In this document: one piece after another, positions 42,665 to 51,800 of the stretch | How positions within the stretch are numbered: position 1 is the first letter of the stretch | Layout of the letters: every line of letters begins with the position of its first letter | NCBI RefSeq assembly: GCF_014841135.1 | Contig: NZ_JACYTN010000004.1 | Coordinates: 124,001 to 188,000 of the forward strand | Length of the DNA: 64,000 nt | Direction: 5' to 3' | Source: Paenibacillus arenosi | GTDB taxonomy: Bacteria > Bacillota > Bacilli > Paenibacillales > Paenibacillaceae | Made by a program: the position numbers and the translations under genes | Notes under the pieces: model-generated | Seen by the model: only the letters and a program-made list of their open reading frames with translations | The model's database searches: none | What the model was told of the DNA's origin: nothing

Positions 42665-42967
42665 TTGATCGTCGAAATCAAATTTACCCATCACTCAAAC
42701 TATATGGAAGTCAAAGAGGATCTCAATACGAATGCTCGTGCGCTCCAACGCGAATTTGATGATTTTTTATCTCATCTTAAAGGAAATAACTTCTTCCAAG
42801 AATTCCATGTATTTGTAGACCCTGAAGGTGATACCTATTCCCATTATGTAGGCGTATTTGGAGCAGAACATTTCATAGCGTGGATAAATGTAGAGAAATA
42901 CGGAGAACAAGTAGCTTGGCCAATCAGTAAACCTGAGCGTGAGCCAGATGAGATTATTTATTTTTAA
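42665..42967 (+). CDS. unrecognised 100-residue acidic protein
   Basis: 100 residues, acidic, rich in aromatic residues in the second half (FFQEFHVFVDPEGDTYSHYVG, HFIAWINVEKYG). TTG at 42665 is set by GAGGAGG at 7 bases. Its last four bases overlap the end of the converging HAD gene. Compact acidic proteins of this size are often immunity or inhibitor proteins, but there is no toxin partner here and I make no functional claim. Confidence 0.65.
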   Translation: MIVEIKFTHHSNYMEVKEDLNTNARALQREFDDFLSHLKGNNFFQEFHVFVDPEGDTYSHYVGVFGAEHFIAWINVEKYGEQVAWPISKPEREPDEIIYF

Positions 42968-43596
42968 GGCTCTGTAATATTTAAAACTAGTTGTATTAAC
43001 GATTCAGGAGAATGACAAATATGATCTGCGTCTTTTAACAGCTTAGCGGAATCGTATCCCCATGTAACAGCGACCATTTTCAACCCAATTTTCTTGCAAG
43101 CCTGAATATCTCGAAGTTCATCGCCAACATATCTAATATCCTGCAAATCTATATGATACTTCCGAGCAACATGCGCAATTGCATGATGCTTTCCAAATAA
43201 ATTGGTGACGGAATGTACAAAATCAAAAACATGCAATTGATGCACTTCTAGAAATGGGCAAATAACATCCTGTCTATTAGAAGAGAGGAGTCCAAGCGAG
43301 TAGCCTTTCTGTTTTAAAAAATATAGTACAGAAATAATACCCTCAACTGGTTGAAGTTTGGCAGCTAATTTTCTATATTCTTTTTTGCCTTCAATTAGAA
43401 GAGCCGGCAATCTATACATGGGGATATTCAAAACACGCATTCGATCAGGGATAGACATTTCTGACAAATCATCGATTTCATCACTATTCACTGTGCGTCC
43501 ACCATATTTCACTGCTAGCTTATTCAAAACATAAATGGCTAGCTCCTTAGACTGGACGAGCGTTCCATCAAAGTCAAAAATCAAATACGGTTTCAT
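42964..43596 (-). CDS. HAD family phosphatase
   Basis: 210-residue haloacid dehalogenase-like hydrolase, subfamily I with a small helical cap. Motif I is DFDGT (8-12; nucleophile D8), motif II Ser is in LLSSNRQ, motif III Lys is in GKHHA and motif IV is YVGDELRDIQA. Similar proteins are annotated as phosphoglycolate phosphatase or pyrophosphatase PpaX-like. ATG at 43596 follows GAGGAGAGAT. Tail-to-tail with the 100-residue gene. Confidence 0.9.
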   Translation of the reverse strand: MKPYLIFDFDGTLVQSKELAIYVLNKLAVKYGGRTVNSDEIDDLSEMSIPDRMRVLNIPMYRLPALLIEGKKEYRKLAAKLQPVEGIISVLYFLKQKGYSLGLLSSNRQDVICPFLEVHQLHVFDFVHSVTNLFGKHHAIAHVARKYHIDLQDIRYVGDELRDIQACKKIGLKMVAVTWGYDSAKLLKDADHICHSPESLIQLVLNITEP

Positions 43597-43755
43597 ATCT
43601 CTCCTCCTCTTCTCATAATTTTAGCATAAATTTACTTTTGGGTAATCATAGTTTGAAACTCACTCAACTCCGTAGTATCGTAAAAAAGTAAAGGAATTAT
43701 ATTTTCAACAGCATCTTGAGTTCAAACATATCCACGCGATAAGGAGAGATTTCCG

Positions 43756-44730
43756 TTGCCAAACATCCCGTTAAATCGCCATAACATCCCAGCCACTCAA
43801 CTTGTTCTAGGCTGCATGGGGCTAGGCGGAGCTTGGAATCATGACCCGATTACGAATGAACAGGTAAAGCAAGCGCATGCAGCAGTAGACGCAGCGCTAT
43901 CGATTGGCATCAATATGTTCGATCATGCGGATATTTACACAAAAGGCAAAGCAGAGCAAGTATTCGGACAAGTACTGAAAGAAAGCCCTTTTTTGAGAGA
44001 GAAAATGATCATTCAGTCCAAATGCTGTATTCGCCCGAGCGAAGCACCTGGTATGCCTGGAAGATACGATGCGTCTGAGTCTCATATCACTACTAGCGTA
44101 GATGGAATATTACAGCGTCTAGGGCTTGAGTATATCGATATTTTATTGCTGCACCGTCCAGATCCGCTGATGGATCCAGAGGAAGTGGCGCGCACGCTCG
44201 ACAAGCTTCATACAGCAGGTAAAGTGCGTTCGTTCGGTGTATCCAATATGAGCGCAGGACAAATTCGCTTGCTGCAAGCTTACAGCAAACATCCGTTTAT
44301 CGTGAACCAATTGGAGATGAGCCTAGCGAAGATTGGCTGGTTGAATCAAGGGGTACAGGTGAATACAGATGCTGCTGCTCAAGATACGTTCCCAGAAGGC
44401 ACACTTGAATTCTGCCGTCTCGAAAATATTCAACTGCAAGCATGGGGACCACTCGCTCAAGGTGTATTCTCTGGACGCAGCTTGGATGGTCAGCCTGAAC
44501 ATATTATCTCAACAGCTAAACTTGTACAGCAAATGGCTGCGGACAAAGACACGACGCCTGAAGCCATCGTCTTGGCTTGGCTTATGTTCCACCCTGCTAA
44601 TATTCAACCTGTAATCGGTACGGTTAATCCAGACCGTATTCGTGCTTGTAAAGATGCAGGCAGTGTTGTGCTTACGAGAGAAGAATGGTACTCCTTGTAC
44701 GTTAGCTCTCGCGGTGTGCCTCTTCCATAA
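43756..44730 (+). CDS. aldo/keto reductase
   Basis: 324-residue NADPH-dependent oxidoreductase, YdhF-like subfamily. Catalytic tetrad: D in FDHADIY, Y in the same motif, K in IQSKCCI and H in LLLHRPD. Cofactor region near the C-terminus (PVIGTVNPDRI). TTG at 43756 follows AAGGAGAG at 8 bases. Substrate unknown; such enzymes reduce many aldehydes and ketones. No terminator of its own with a T tract; the downstream hairpin belongs to the opposite strand. Confidence 0.93.
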   Translation: MPNIPLNRHNIPATQLVLGCMGLGGAWNHDPITNEQVKQAHAAVDAALSIGINMFDHADIYTKGKAEQVFGQVLKESPFLREKMIIQSKCCIRPSEAPGMPGRYDASESHITTSVDGILQRLGLEYIDILLLHRPDPLMDPEEVARTLDKLHTAGKVRSFGVSNMSAGQIRLLQAYSKHPFIVNQLEMSLAKIGWLNQGVQVNTDAAAQDTFPEGTLEFCRLENIQLQAWGPLAQGVFSGRSLDGQPEHIISTAKLVQQMAADKDTTPEAIVLAWLMFHPANIQPVIGTVNPDRIRACKDAGSVVLTREEWYSLYVSSRGVPLP

Positions 44731-44756
44731 TTTATAGTATTACATTATTTTTATAC

Positions 44757-44800
44757 TAAAAATGGTGCTGCCGTTATTCGAATACCTGAAGGCAGCACCA
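44757..44800 (-). terminator. intrinsic terminator of the thioesterase gene
   Basis: TGGTGCTGCC / GGCAGCACCA stem with an 18-base loop. The T tract (TTTTT) lies on the minus strand side, so it acts mainly on the thioesterase gene; the hairpin alone may also stop the aldo/keto reductase transcript. Confidence 0.8.
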
Positions 44801-44830
44801 GATTACATGATGGAAGTCATTATTCGTCAT

Positions 44831-45613
44831 TCACAACTTCACCACTTGCTCATTCATATAAGAGGGTTGAAGCTGTTGTTGAATAAATGATGTGAGGCGA
44901 TTCATACTGTGATGAATATAGAAATGTTCCCCTTCCATCAAGTTCAAGTCAAATTGGCTGTCCGTCACCTCTCGCCACTGTCCAATCTCTTCGACAGAAA
45001 CCAAAGGATCGTTTGTACCTGCAAAGGCAGTAATAGGAACGTTCAAACGTCCTTTATCCGTATAGCGATACGTCTCGCACAACTCTAAATCTGCACGAAT
45101 GATAGGTAGTGCTATGTTCATCAATTCTTCGTTATGTAGTACCCATTCGGGCGTACCATTCCAGTTCTTTATAGTCTCTTTCAACTGCTGATCACACAAC
45201 TTATGACGTTCTGTCTGCTCTCTTCTGGGCGTATGTGGACTACTTCGTGCAGAAACAAATAAATGCTCAGGTCGTAAACCATATTGCTCTTGCAAATGAC
45301 GAGTCAACTCATAAGCAATTAAAGCTCCCATACTATGTCCAAAAAAAGCAAATGGCATTTCGCTTATTACCCGAAGCATCCCTTGTGCAATACATTTCAC
45401 AAGTATATCGATTTGAGTAATAGGTGGTTCCATTAATCGTGCACCTCTCCCCGGAAGGTGAACGGAAACAACCTCAACCTGTGCATCAAAAGCATCTGAC
45501 CAACTCCGATATAAAGAGGGGCTACCACCTGCATATGGAAAGCAAATCAATCGGACCGCTGCGTTGCTTTTTCGAGTCGTGCGATATAACCATGGATTTC
45601 CCCAATGCGCCAT
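44831..45613 (-). CDS. type II thioesterase
   Basis: 260-residue alpha/beta hydrolase of the external thioesterase family (SrfAD/GrsT type) that removes misprimed acyl groups from NRPS or PKS carrier proteins. Ser94 is in GHSMGA, the catalytic Asp is in GTNDPLVS and the His is in EGEHFYIHH. The N-terminal FPYAGGSPSLYRSW and LPGRGARL are family hallmarks. ATG at 45613 follows GGAAATT (weak). No NRPS or PKS gene lies nearby in this window, so it is an orphan here. Confidence 0.9.
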   Translation of the reverse strand: MAHWGNPWLYRTTRKSNAAVRLICFPYAGGSPSLYRSWSDAFDAQVEVVSVHLPGRGARLMEPPITQIDILVKCIAQGMLRVISEMPFAFFGHSMGALIAYELTRHLQEQYGLRPEHLFVSARSSPHTPRREQTERHKLCDQQLKETIKNWNGTPEWVLHNEELMNIALPIIRADLELCETYRYTDKGRLNVPITAFAGTNDPLVSVEEIGQWREVTDSQFDLNLMEGEHFYIHHSMNRLTSFIQQQLQPSYMNEQVVKL

Positions 45614-45712
45614 GATTTTAATTTCCTTTCCATTTCTCAGTCTCTGTAATTCGTGATCTTACACGATTTACTGTTTTTTGTCATTGATAGATTTTGTCGA
45701 GCTTTTTGCGAA

Positions 45713-45764
45713 AAAACAAATAAGCTAGCTATCGTACGAAGCGAATTTCGTCGATTGCTAGCTT
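45713..45764 (-). terminator. intrinsic terminator of the NDH-2 gene
   Basis: Long minus-strand hairpin: AAGCTAGC-ATCG-ACGAA / TTCGT-CGAT-GCTAGCTT, followed by ATTTGTTTTTTC. Confidence 0.75.
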
Positions 45765-45795
45765 TGTTGAATATAGTCGAATAAGTGCTTGTATC

Positions 45796-46971
45796 TTAAT
45801 GAACATATGCAAATAAAGCCCGAATATGTGCGAGGTATCTCATCTTGCTTGCTTCTTTTATTAAAGATGCCGGCAATCCTGTGAATGGTATACCGCTGGC
45901 TCCAACCGATGCAATGGCATCCTTTCTACCTAAGCTGGCTATTTTTCCAGAGATAGTAGGCTTAAACATTTGCATGGAGTCATTGTTCAAATAAGCAAAC
46001 ATATTATATCCGACTGTTTCGCCCATTTGCCAAGCTAGTTGTGCAGATGGAGGATAAGGACGCCCTTTTTCATCATCTATAATCGCACTGTCCCCTACTA
46101 CGAAAATAGCCGCGTTCGAAGTAGATTGTAAGTAGGAATTAACAATTGCACGGCCACGTTCTACCTTAATACCACAGTTTGCTACAATCTCACTGCCCTG
46201 TACTCCACCTGTCCAAACTAACGTGTTCGCTTGCATCGACTGACCGTCTTTTAGCAGTACCTTATTCCCTTGAACCTCAATAACAGGCGCTCCATTTATA
46301 AAATGCACACCCCGCTTCTTTAAACTGGTCTGTGCCCTTGTTACCAACCCGGCCTCAAAACCTTGTAAAATGGTTGGGGACGATTCGATATTATATAATC
46401 GTACATCCTGAGGATTGACGCCCATACTGGAGCACCATTTGGGCAGCATATCCGCCAATTCTCCTACTAACTCTACGCCCGTAAGGCCGCCTCCACCAAC
46501 GATAATAGTCATGTCTGCTGTATCTTTCGTATTTCGATAAGCTTCAATACGACCTTTGATATGATTACGGATTCGATTCGCATCTTCAATCGACTTGAGC
46601 GTGTAGCTATTCTCCCTAAGCCCTGGAATCCCGTAAAAGGCTGTTTCACTGCCAAGCGCAATTACGAGCACGTCATATACATACGTTGTGCCGCTCTCCA
46701 GCTCGACCTGATTGTTATCGGGTTGAATGGACAAGACCGTATCCACGCATATGTCGACCTGCTTGCCTTGCAGCAATCTGTGCAAGGGAAGTGCTATCGC
46801 TTGTTCAGAAATAGTATCAGCCGCAAGTCGATGAAGCTCTGTCATAATTTGATGCGTCGGATAACGATTAACAACGGTAATGGCAGCTTCCTCGGCTGTC
46901 ATATATTTGCGTAGTGTAAGAGCGCTAAGCAAACCACCGTAGCCAGCGCCTAGAATGAGTACTTTTTTCAT
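45796..46971 (-). CDS. type II NADH dehydrogenase (NDH-2)-like FAD oxidoreductase
   Basis: 391-residue two-dinucleotide-binding enzyme. FAD site GAGYGG (8-13) and NADH site IVGGGGLTGVELVGEL (about 157-172), with LVWTGGV and VVGDSA(I) near the second FAD contact. Transfers electrons from NADH to menaquinone at the membrane without proton pumping. ATG at 46971 follows GGAGG at 8 bases. The C-terminal segment (KEASKMRYLAHIRALF) is the membrane-binding amphipathic helix of this family. Confidence 0.92.
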   Translation of the reverse strand: MKKVLILGAGYGGLLSALTLRKYMTAEEAAITVVNRYPTHQIMTELHRLAADTISEQAIALPLHRLLQGKQVDICVDTVLSIQPDNNQVELESGTTYVYDVLVIALGSETAFYGIPGLRENSYTLKSIEDANRIRNHIKGRIEAYRNTKDTADMTIIVGGGGLTGVELVGELADMLPKWCSSMGVNPQDVRLYNIESSPTILQGFEAGLVTRAQTSLKKRGVHFINGAPVIEVQGNKVLLKDGQSMQANTLVWTGGVQGSEIVANCGIKVERGRAIVNSYLQSTSNAAIFVVGDSAIIDDEKGRPYPPSAQLAWQMGETVGYNMFAYLNNDSMQMFKPTISGKIASLGRKDAIASVGASGIPFTGLPASLIKEASKMRYLAHIRALFAYVH

Positions 46972-47185
46972 CAAGAGTTCCTCCATCTCCTAATAAAATA
47001 AATGAATTGCGTCATCGTAATTTGGATTGGGTGGATGTTAGCGATGCTGCATTGCACCTTCATCAGCTGACATTGCAGATGATGTGATTATTTTCACTTT
47101 GAACATTGTGTGAACTTTCACTTACAGTAAATCATATCCATTTACCATTGTAAATAGTTATTTGTGATTTTTTTCTCAATATTGT

Positions 47186-47223
47186 ACAAAAAGCAGGGAA
47201 GGATCATTTACTCCTCCCCTGCT
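47186..47223 (-). terminator. intrinsic terminator
   Basis: Minus-strand GCAGGGGAGGA-GTAAATGA-TCCTTCCCTGC followed by TTTTTG. It follows the 57-residue gene. Confidence 0.85.
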
Positions 47224-47231
47224 CGCTCTAT

Positions 47232-47405
47232 TTACAACGGATCTGCATGTTTCACCGCATGTTCCCAGCTAGGGAAGTAGAACAATGCACTTCTCATCAA
47301 CTCGGGGTCACTTTGCTTCACTTGCTTTTTACTCACCGAACCACCATTTGATACGCGTTGACGTATTCGGGCGATCACCTCGTCAGGCTGTAAGGAAATA
47401 TCCAT
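47232..47405 (-). CDS. small HTH-like protein
   Basis: 57 residues from ATG 47405, with AGGAGGTGAG upstream. The sequence GGSVSKKQVKQSDPELMRSALFYFPSWEHAVKHA resembles the short helix-turn-helix repeat found beside homing endonucleases and in Bacillales small proteins (lSkkkVkk..P.L...A...F.SWe.A). This suggests nucleic acid binding. The longer frame to 47450 has no site. A terminator follows at once. An additional hairpin with a U tail lies 84 bases upstream. Confidence 0.6.
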   Translation of the reverse strand: MDISLQPDEVIARIRQRVSNGGSVSKKQVKQSDPELMRSALFYFPSWEHAVKHADPL

Positions 47406-47488
47406 CAGACTCACCTCCTCCTGCACTTTGTTATTCCCAATTGTACCCATCGGATCATTAAGCTATACGAAATTTGTCCGAGGTATGC

Positions 47489-47540
47489 AAAAAGAACCGA
47501 GGTTTCTCAAGTGATTTCCACTTAAGATGACCTCGGTTCT
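47489..47540 (-). terminator. orphan minus-strand terminator-like hairpin
   Basis: AGAACCGAGGT / ACCTCGGTTCT with an inner CAAGTG/CACTTA stem, followed on the minus strand by TTTTT. No minus-strand gene precedes it (the neighbour at 47725 is on the plus strand), so it may end a small RNA or be an attenuator for the 57-residue gene. Confidence 0.6.
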
Positions 47541-47724
47541 AAGCTTGAAATAGCTATATATTAGCGGCTTGATCAATAACAATCCCAATCCATTAATTGT
47601 AAATAAAAATCAAAAAAGACCTTATTCAACATCATATCTTAACAGAAAGAAATAGTCTATATTTTTGTATTTCTTTTCCTTATATTTAGGAAGCCGGCAC
47701 AATTCAAATGATGGAGTGTTGCTC

Positions 47725-48723
47725 ATGATGATGGCCTACCAATGTCACCTTAAACCAGATGATCTACAAACGCATGTTAAGAACATTTTTGGCACGAATT
47801 ATATGGTCGAAAATATTCTTAGCATACAAGGCGGTGCACAAAAGGCAGTCTATAAAATTAACTGTACGAATCATTTTAGCTTTGTACTCTACGTCTGGGA
47901 TCAAGCTATTAATTATTTTCAACAAGAAAGAGAAGAAGAGCAGCAGCGATTAGAGCCATACTGCGGCAGTCGATTATTTGCACAGAATTATAACTTCTTG
48001 CATCAGCTCAATGTTCGAATTCCTACTGTATACTATTTAAATCAAGACAAACTGCAATATCCATTCGACTTTGCGTTTGTTGAATATGTAGATGGCCAAC
48101 CTTCAGATGCCTATTTCCAAGCTAATCATGATGTACAACATAAAATATTTACGAAAGCGAACGACATGCTTGCAGCCATTCATTCTAATCAAAGCAGTAC
48201 GTACGGAAAATTAGACGAGCTTGGAAAGAACAACGAGCCTTGTCACCTATCGATCATGAAGAACGCACACAAGCAGCTTTCATTCGCTGCCCAATATGTA
48301 AACGATATAAGTGAACAGCAAGCACAACTATTGGATACTATTCACGAACTAGAATCGCGAATGAAACCGCGTCAGACGTACCATTTTATCCATGGAGAGC
48401 TTGGTCCCAACCATATCGTCATCAACAAGTTGCTTGAGCCATGCTTCATTGATATCGATGGTGCTATGTTTTTTGATCTTGAGTATGAACACAGCTTCAT
48501 GGCGTTTCGCTTTGATGAACAATATTGCTATTTCAGAAATGATGCCTTAGATCGCAATCGAATGCTGTTCTATAAGCTGCATCATCATATTTCCTATACT
48601 GCAGGTGGACTAAAGCTGCTGCAAAGAAATTTTCCTGATCGGCAGTTGGCTGAAAGCATTGTTTTATTTAATTCCAAATGTGTACTTGAATTTCTTGGAG
48701 GCACGGAACATATGACGTTCTAA
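47725..48723 (+). CDS. APH-fold phosphotransferase
   Basis: 332 residues of the aminoglycoside phosphotransferase/choline kinase fold. The Gly-rich N-lobe IQGGAQKAVYKI precedes the C-lobe catalytic loop FIHGELGPNH, where Glu replaces the Asp of HGD, and the metal-binding Asp is in FIDIDGAMFFDLEYE. ATG at 47725 has GGAG at 8 bases. The substrate could be a sugar, amino alcohol or antibiotic; the HGE change makes drug resistance less certain. A hairpin terminator follows. Confidence 0.82.
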   Translation: MMMAYQCHLKPDDLQTHVKNIFGTNYMVENILSIQGGAQKAVYKINCTNHFSFVLYVWDQAINYFQQEREEEQQRLEPYCGSRLFAQNYNFLHQLNVRIPTVYYLNQDKLQYPFDFAFVEYVDGQPSDAYFQANHDVQHKIFTKANDMLAAIHSNQSSTYGKLDELGKNNEPCHLSIMKNAHKQLSFAAQYVNDISEQQAQLLDTIHELESRMKPRQTYHFIHGELGPNHIVINKLLEPCFIDIDGAMFFDLEYEHSFMAFRFDEQYCYFRNDALDRNRMLFYKLHHHISYTAGGLKLLQRNFPDRQLAESIVLFNSKCVLEFLGGTEHMTF

Positions 48724-48737
48724 CCATTCAAAATAAC

Positions 48738-48783
48738 AAACCCGCAAAGAGCCAGTGCCATTGGCTGCTTGCGGGTTCCTTTA
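48738..48783. terminator. bidirectional terminator
   Basis: AACCCGCAA..AGCCAGTGCCATTGGCT..TTGCGGGTT with CCTTTATT on the plus side and TTTGTTATTTT on the minus side, between two converging genes. Confidence 0.75.
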
Positions 48784-48816
48784 TTACTTATTTTCCAATA
48801 ATAAAACGATAGCGCC

Positions 48817-51800
48817 TTATTTAGAAATTAATTTTTCACCTTTTGCAGGTACGACTTCAGCCGTATGTGCTTGCGATGCTTCTTCAATATCACCATAAGC
48901 CCAATGCGTCGTTAACACATCACGCCATGTTGGCTTAGTCACTTCCAACAAAGGACCACGTTCCAACAATCTATTCACCAGCTTAACCGCTTCTGCTCTT
49001 GTAATCGAAGCATCCGGGCGATAGCTGCCATCTTTGTATCCATGAGCCGCTCCCGCTTCTACAAGCGCAGTAATATGTTTCTCAGCCCAGTGGCCTTTCA
49101 CATCTTCAAAGCTGCTTGCTTTCGCTGCCTTTAGCTGCTTCCAACGAGCAACTGTAGCTGCCATCTCTGCTCTCGTAAGTGGACGATTCGGTTCAAATGA
49201 ATCTTTACCAACACCGATCATGATTCCTTTCGCACTTAACGATTGGATAGCCGCAAATGCCCAGTTGCCCGCTTGAACATCCTTGAATTTAGATTCAGAT
49301 GCTAGCGTTGATGCCGCTTTAGCTTCACTGAGCTTCCACAGCATTACAGCTAGTTCTGCACGAGTGATAGACTTCTCTGGGCGGAACGTGCCGTCTTTGA
49401 ACCCTTTTATATATGGCTTATGCTGAACCGTCTTCACACCATGATTATGTTTATTTGAATCCTTGTCTTTATCTGTTTCTTTCGATCCTCCCGTTATCGG
49501 AGGTACTATACCGCCAGTGGAGCCCGTAGAACCACCACCGTTATTTACCGCATCCATTTTCACGATTGTAAATGTACTGAACTTATGAATCACGATAGAC
49601 AATCCGATAACCTTGCCAGCAGCATCCCGCTCGATAACGCCTTGCTTCAAATCTTTACTGCCGTCACTATGCTGAATATACACATACAAGGACTTCAGAT
49701 AAGCAGCTTGAGCTGCTGTATCAGTCGGAGCTTGCAGTCTATCTAATGGGAATACAAGCTTTGTCTCACGATCCGAATAGTTCGTTTCAACGATCATCGG
49801 TGTACCAACAAGTTTTACTTGTTTTGTTCCTGCTGTTTGTTTCACTAATGCATCATTTTTAGCCTGATCCGTTAACGCCTTCTTCTGCTGCTCTCCACGA
49901 ATCGGTACAAAACGGAAGAACAGGTCATTACCATCTTGCTTCAATTGATGCAGCGTTGCTTTATTTAATACAACATGTGCCCCAGCAGTCTCAATAACCA
50001 AATTTAATCCATTAGCTAGAGGAGAATAAGCAGCAATTGGCACCTCTACTGCTACTTCATCTGCTGGATCACTTGGCAGATCAGCAGCGATAAGGCGTAT
50101 AGAAGATTGATTATTCGCTTGTGCCTTCACACGTGCTGATTCCGTCTTAGCCGGATCAACGACTACTTTGTCTATTTTCGTACCATCTGACATCGTCTTG
50201 CGCGTAATGACGTTATTCTCTACGTCCTCAGCATCGTTCCCTGCCTGAATTGGTACCGTTCTAGAGCTATCTTCTTTTACAATTTGCAGCGAGCTCTTTT
50301 TCACAATTACAAGGAACGTACGCGTCGCTTTCACGCCATCCTTCTCAACAGTAGCGGTCATCCATACCGTTGTATCTTTATCTGGAGAAGGATTAATTTC
50401 TCCCTTTTCGTTCAACACAGCCGGGTCACTCGATGTCCACTTCACCGATGTGTTAAACTTGCCTGTTGTGGGCAGAATCACATTTTTCGTTACGCTTTCC
50501 CAGCTATCCCCGTTTGCATAGCCGATGGACAGTTCTTTTAATGCCTGAGCTACCTCGCTTTCCTTCGATTGTCGAGTCGCTTTAATGGTATATACCGTTT
50601 GAGTAAGTCCATCCTCAGCCGTCACAATTACTTTTAATTCGTTAACACCAATTTGCAATGGGAACGTATAGCCACCCGTTAACGGATTGTAAGTTGCTCC
50701 AATTACTGAGATGTTAGCATTTGGACTATATACAAGATCAGTGACGGACAATTGATCGCTTTCATGCCCAACGTTCACTTCGTATTCAGTCGTACCGCTA
50801 GAAAATGTAGGGCTTATCGTACCCGGTGACACTGCTGCATGCAGCAGCTGTGCATTTCGGCTCGGTTGTTTGTTAACATTTATCGTGTACGTTTTCTTCG
50901 TCGTGCCATCTGGCGCTGTGACTTCAACTTGTATGACATTGTCTCCCGTCTTCAACGGAATAAGGTCAGACGCTTGATTGCTGTTTACTTTTACGCCATT
51001 TACTTTCAATGTAGAACGGGGATCGTAAACAGCCCCTGTCACCGTAATGTTGTATACATCTTCAGTTACGGATACAGCATAATCGGTAATATTTTTATCG
51101 AATGCAGGGCTTAATGTACCTGGTGTTGTAAAAATACGAAGAAGATCCGCGTTGTTACCTTCTGTCACATCAAACTTCGTCGAGCTGTGGACTGCGCTTA
51201 CGCCATCCACTTTTACTTTGATGTAATAATTCGCTTTATTTAACACATCTGTCACTGGTAATGTTACAGTCGCCTTGTTATTCGTTACCGCTCCACTTGC
51301 CGTTATAGCAGGGGACAGCGACCGTTTATTTTCGTCTACCAATTCCACTTGTACAGAAGCACCGTCAGGAACATTCGCTGTTTGAATCTCAATAGGGACG
51401 TTAATCGCAGTGCCCACTGCTACTTTATTAGGAACAGCTGTCACACTGGAGATGACAGGCAGTGCCGCATTAATCGTCGTAGTCGCACTTCCGACATTGG
51501 TAATCGTTTGATCCTTTTGCGATGTTCCTGTCAACGTAATCGTATCTGTTCCAGCAGCCCCCGCGGGCACCTGTACTTCCACCGTTACCGTTTTGATTGC
51601 TCCATTACCAGGGACAGTAACACTAGTTCCTTCAACAATGTTTACCTTCCATCCATTAGCTGATGTTGCGTATAAGTCAAATACATCTGCGTTATTTTGG
51701 AAGTTTTGAAGCTTAAATTGATAGGCCACTGTACTGTTTGGAGCAGTTGTTTGTGAAGGAGGCGCTATAATTTGCAAGGAGCCCGCAGTCGTCCACATTT

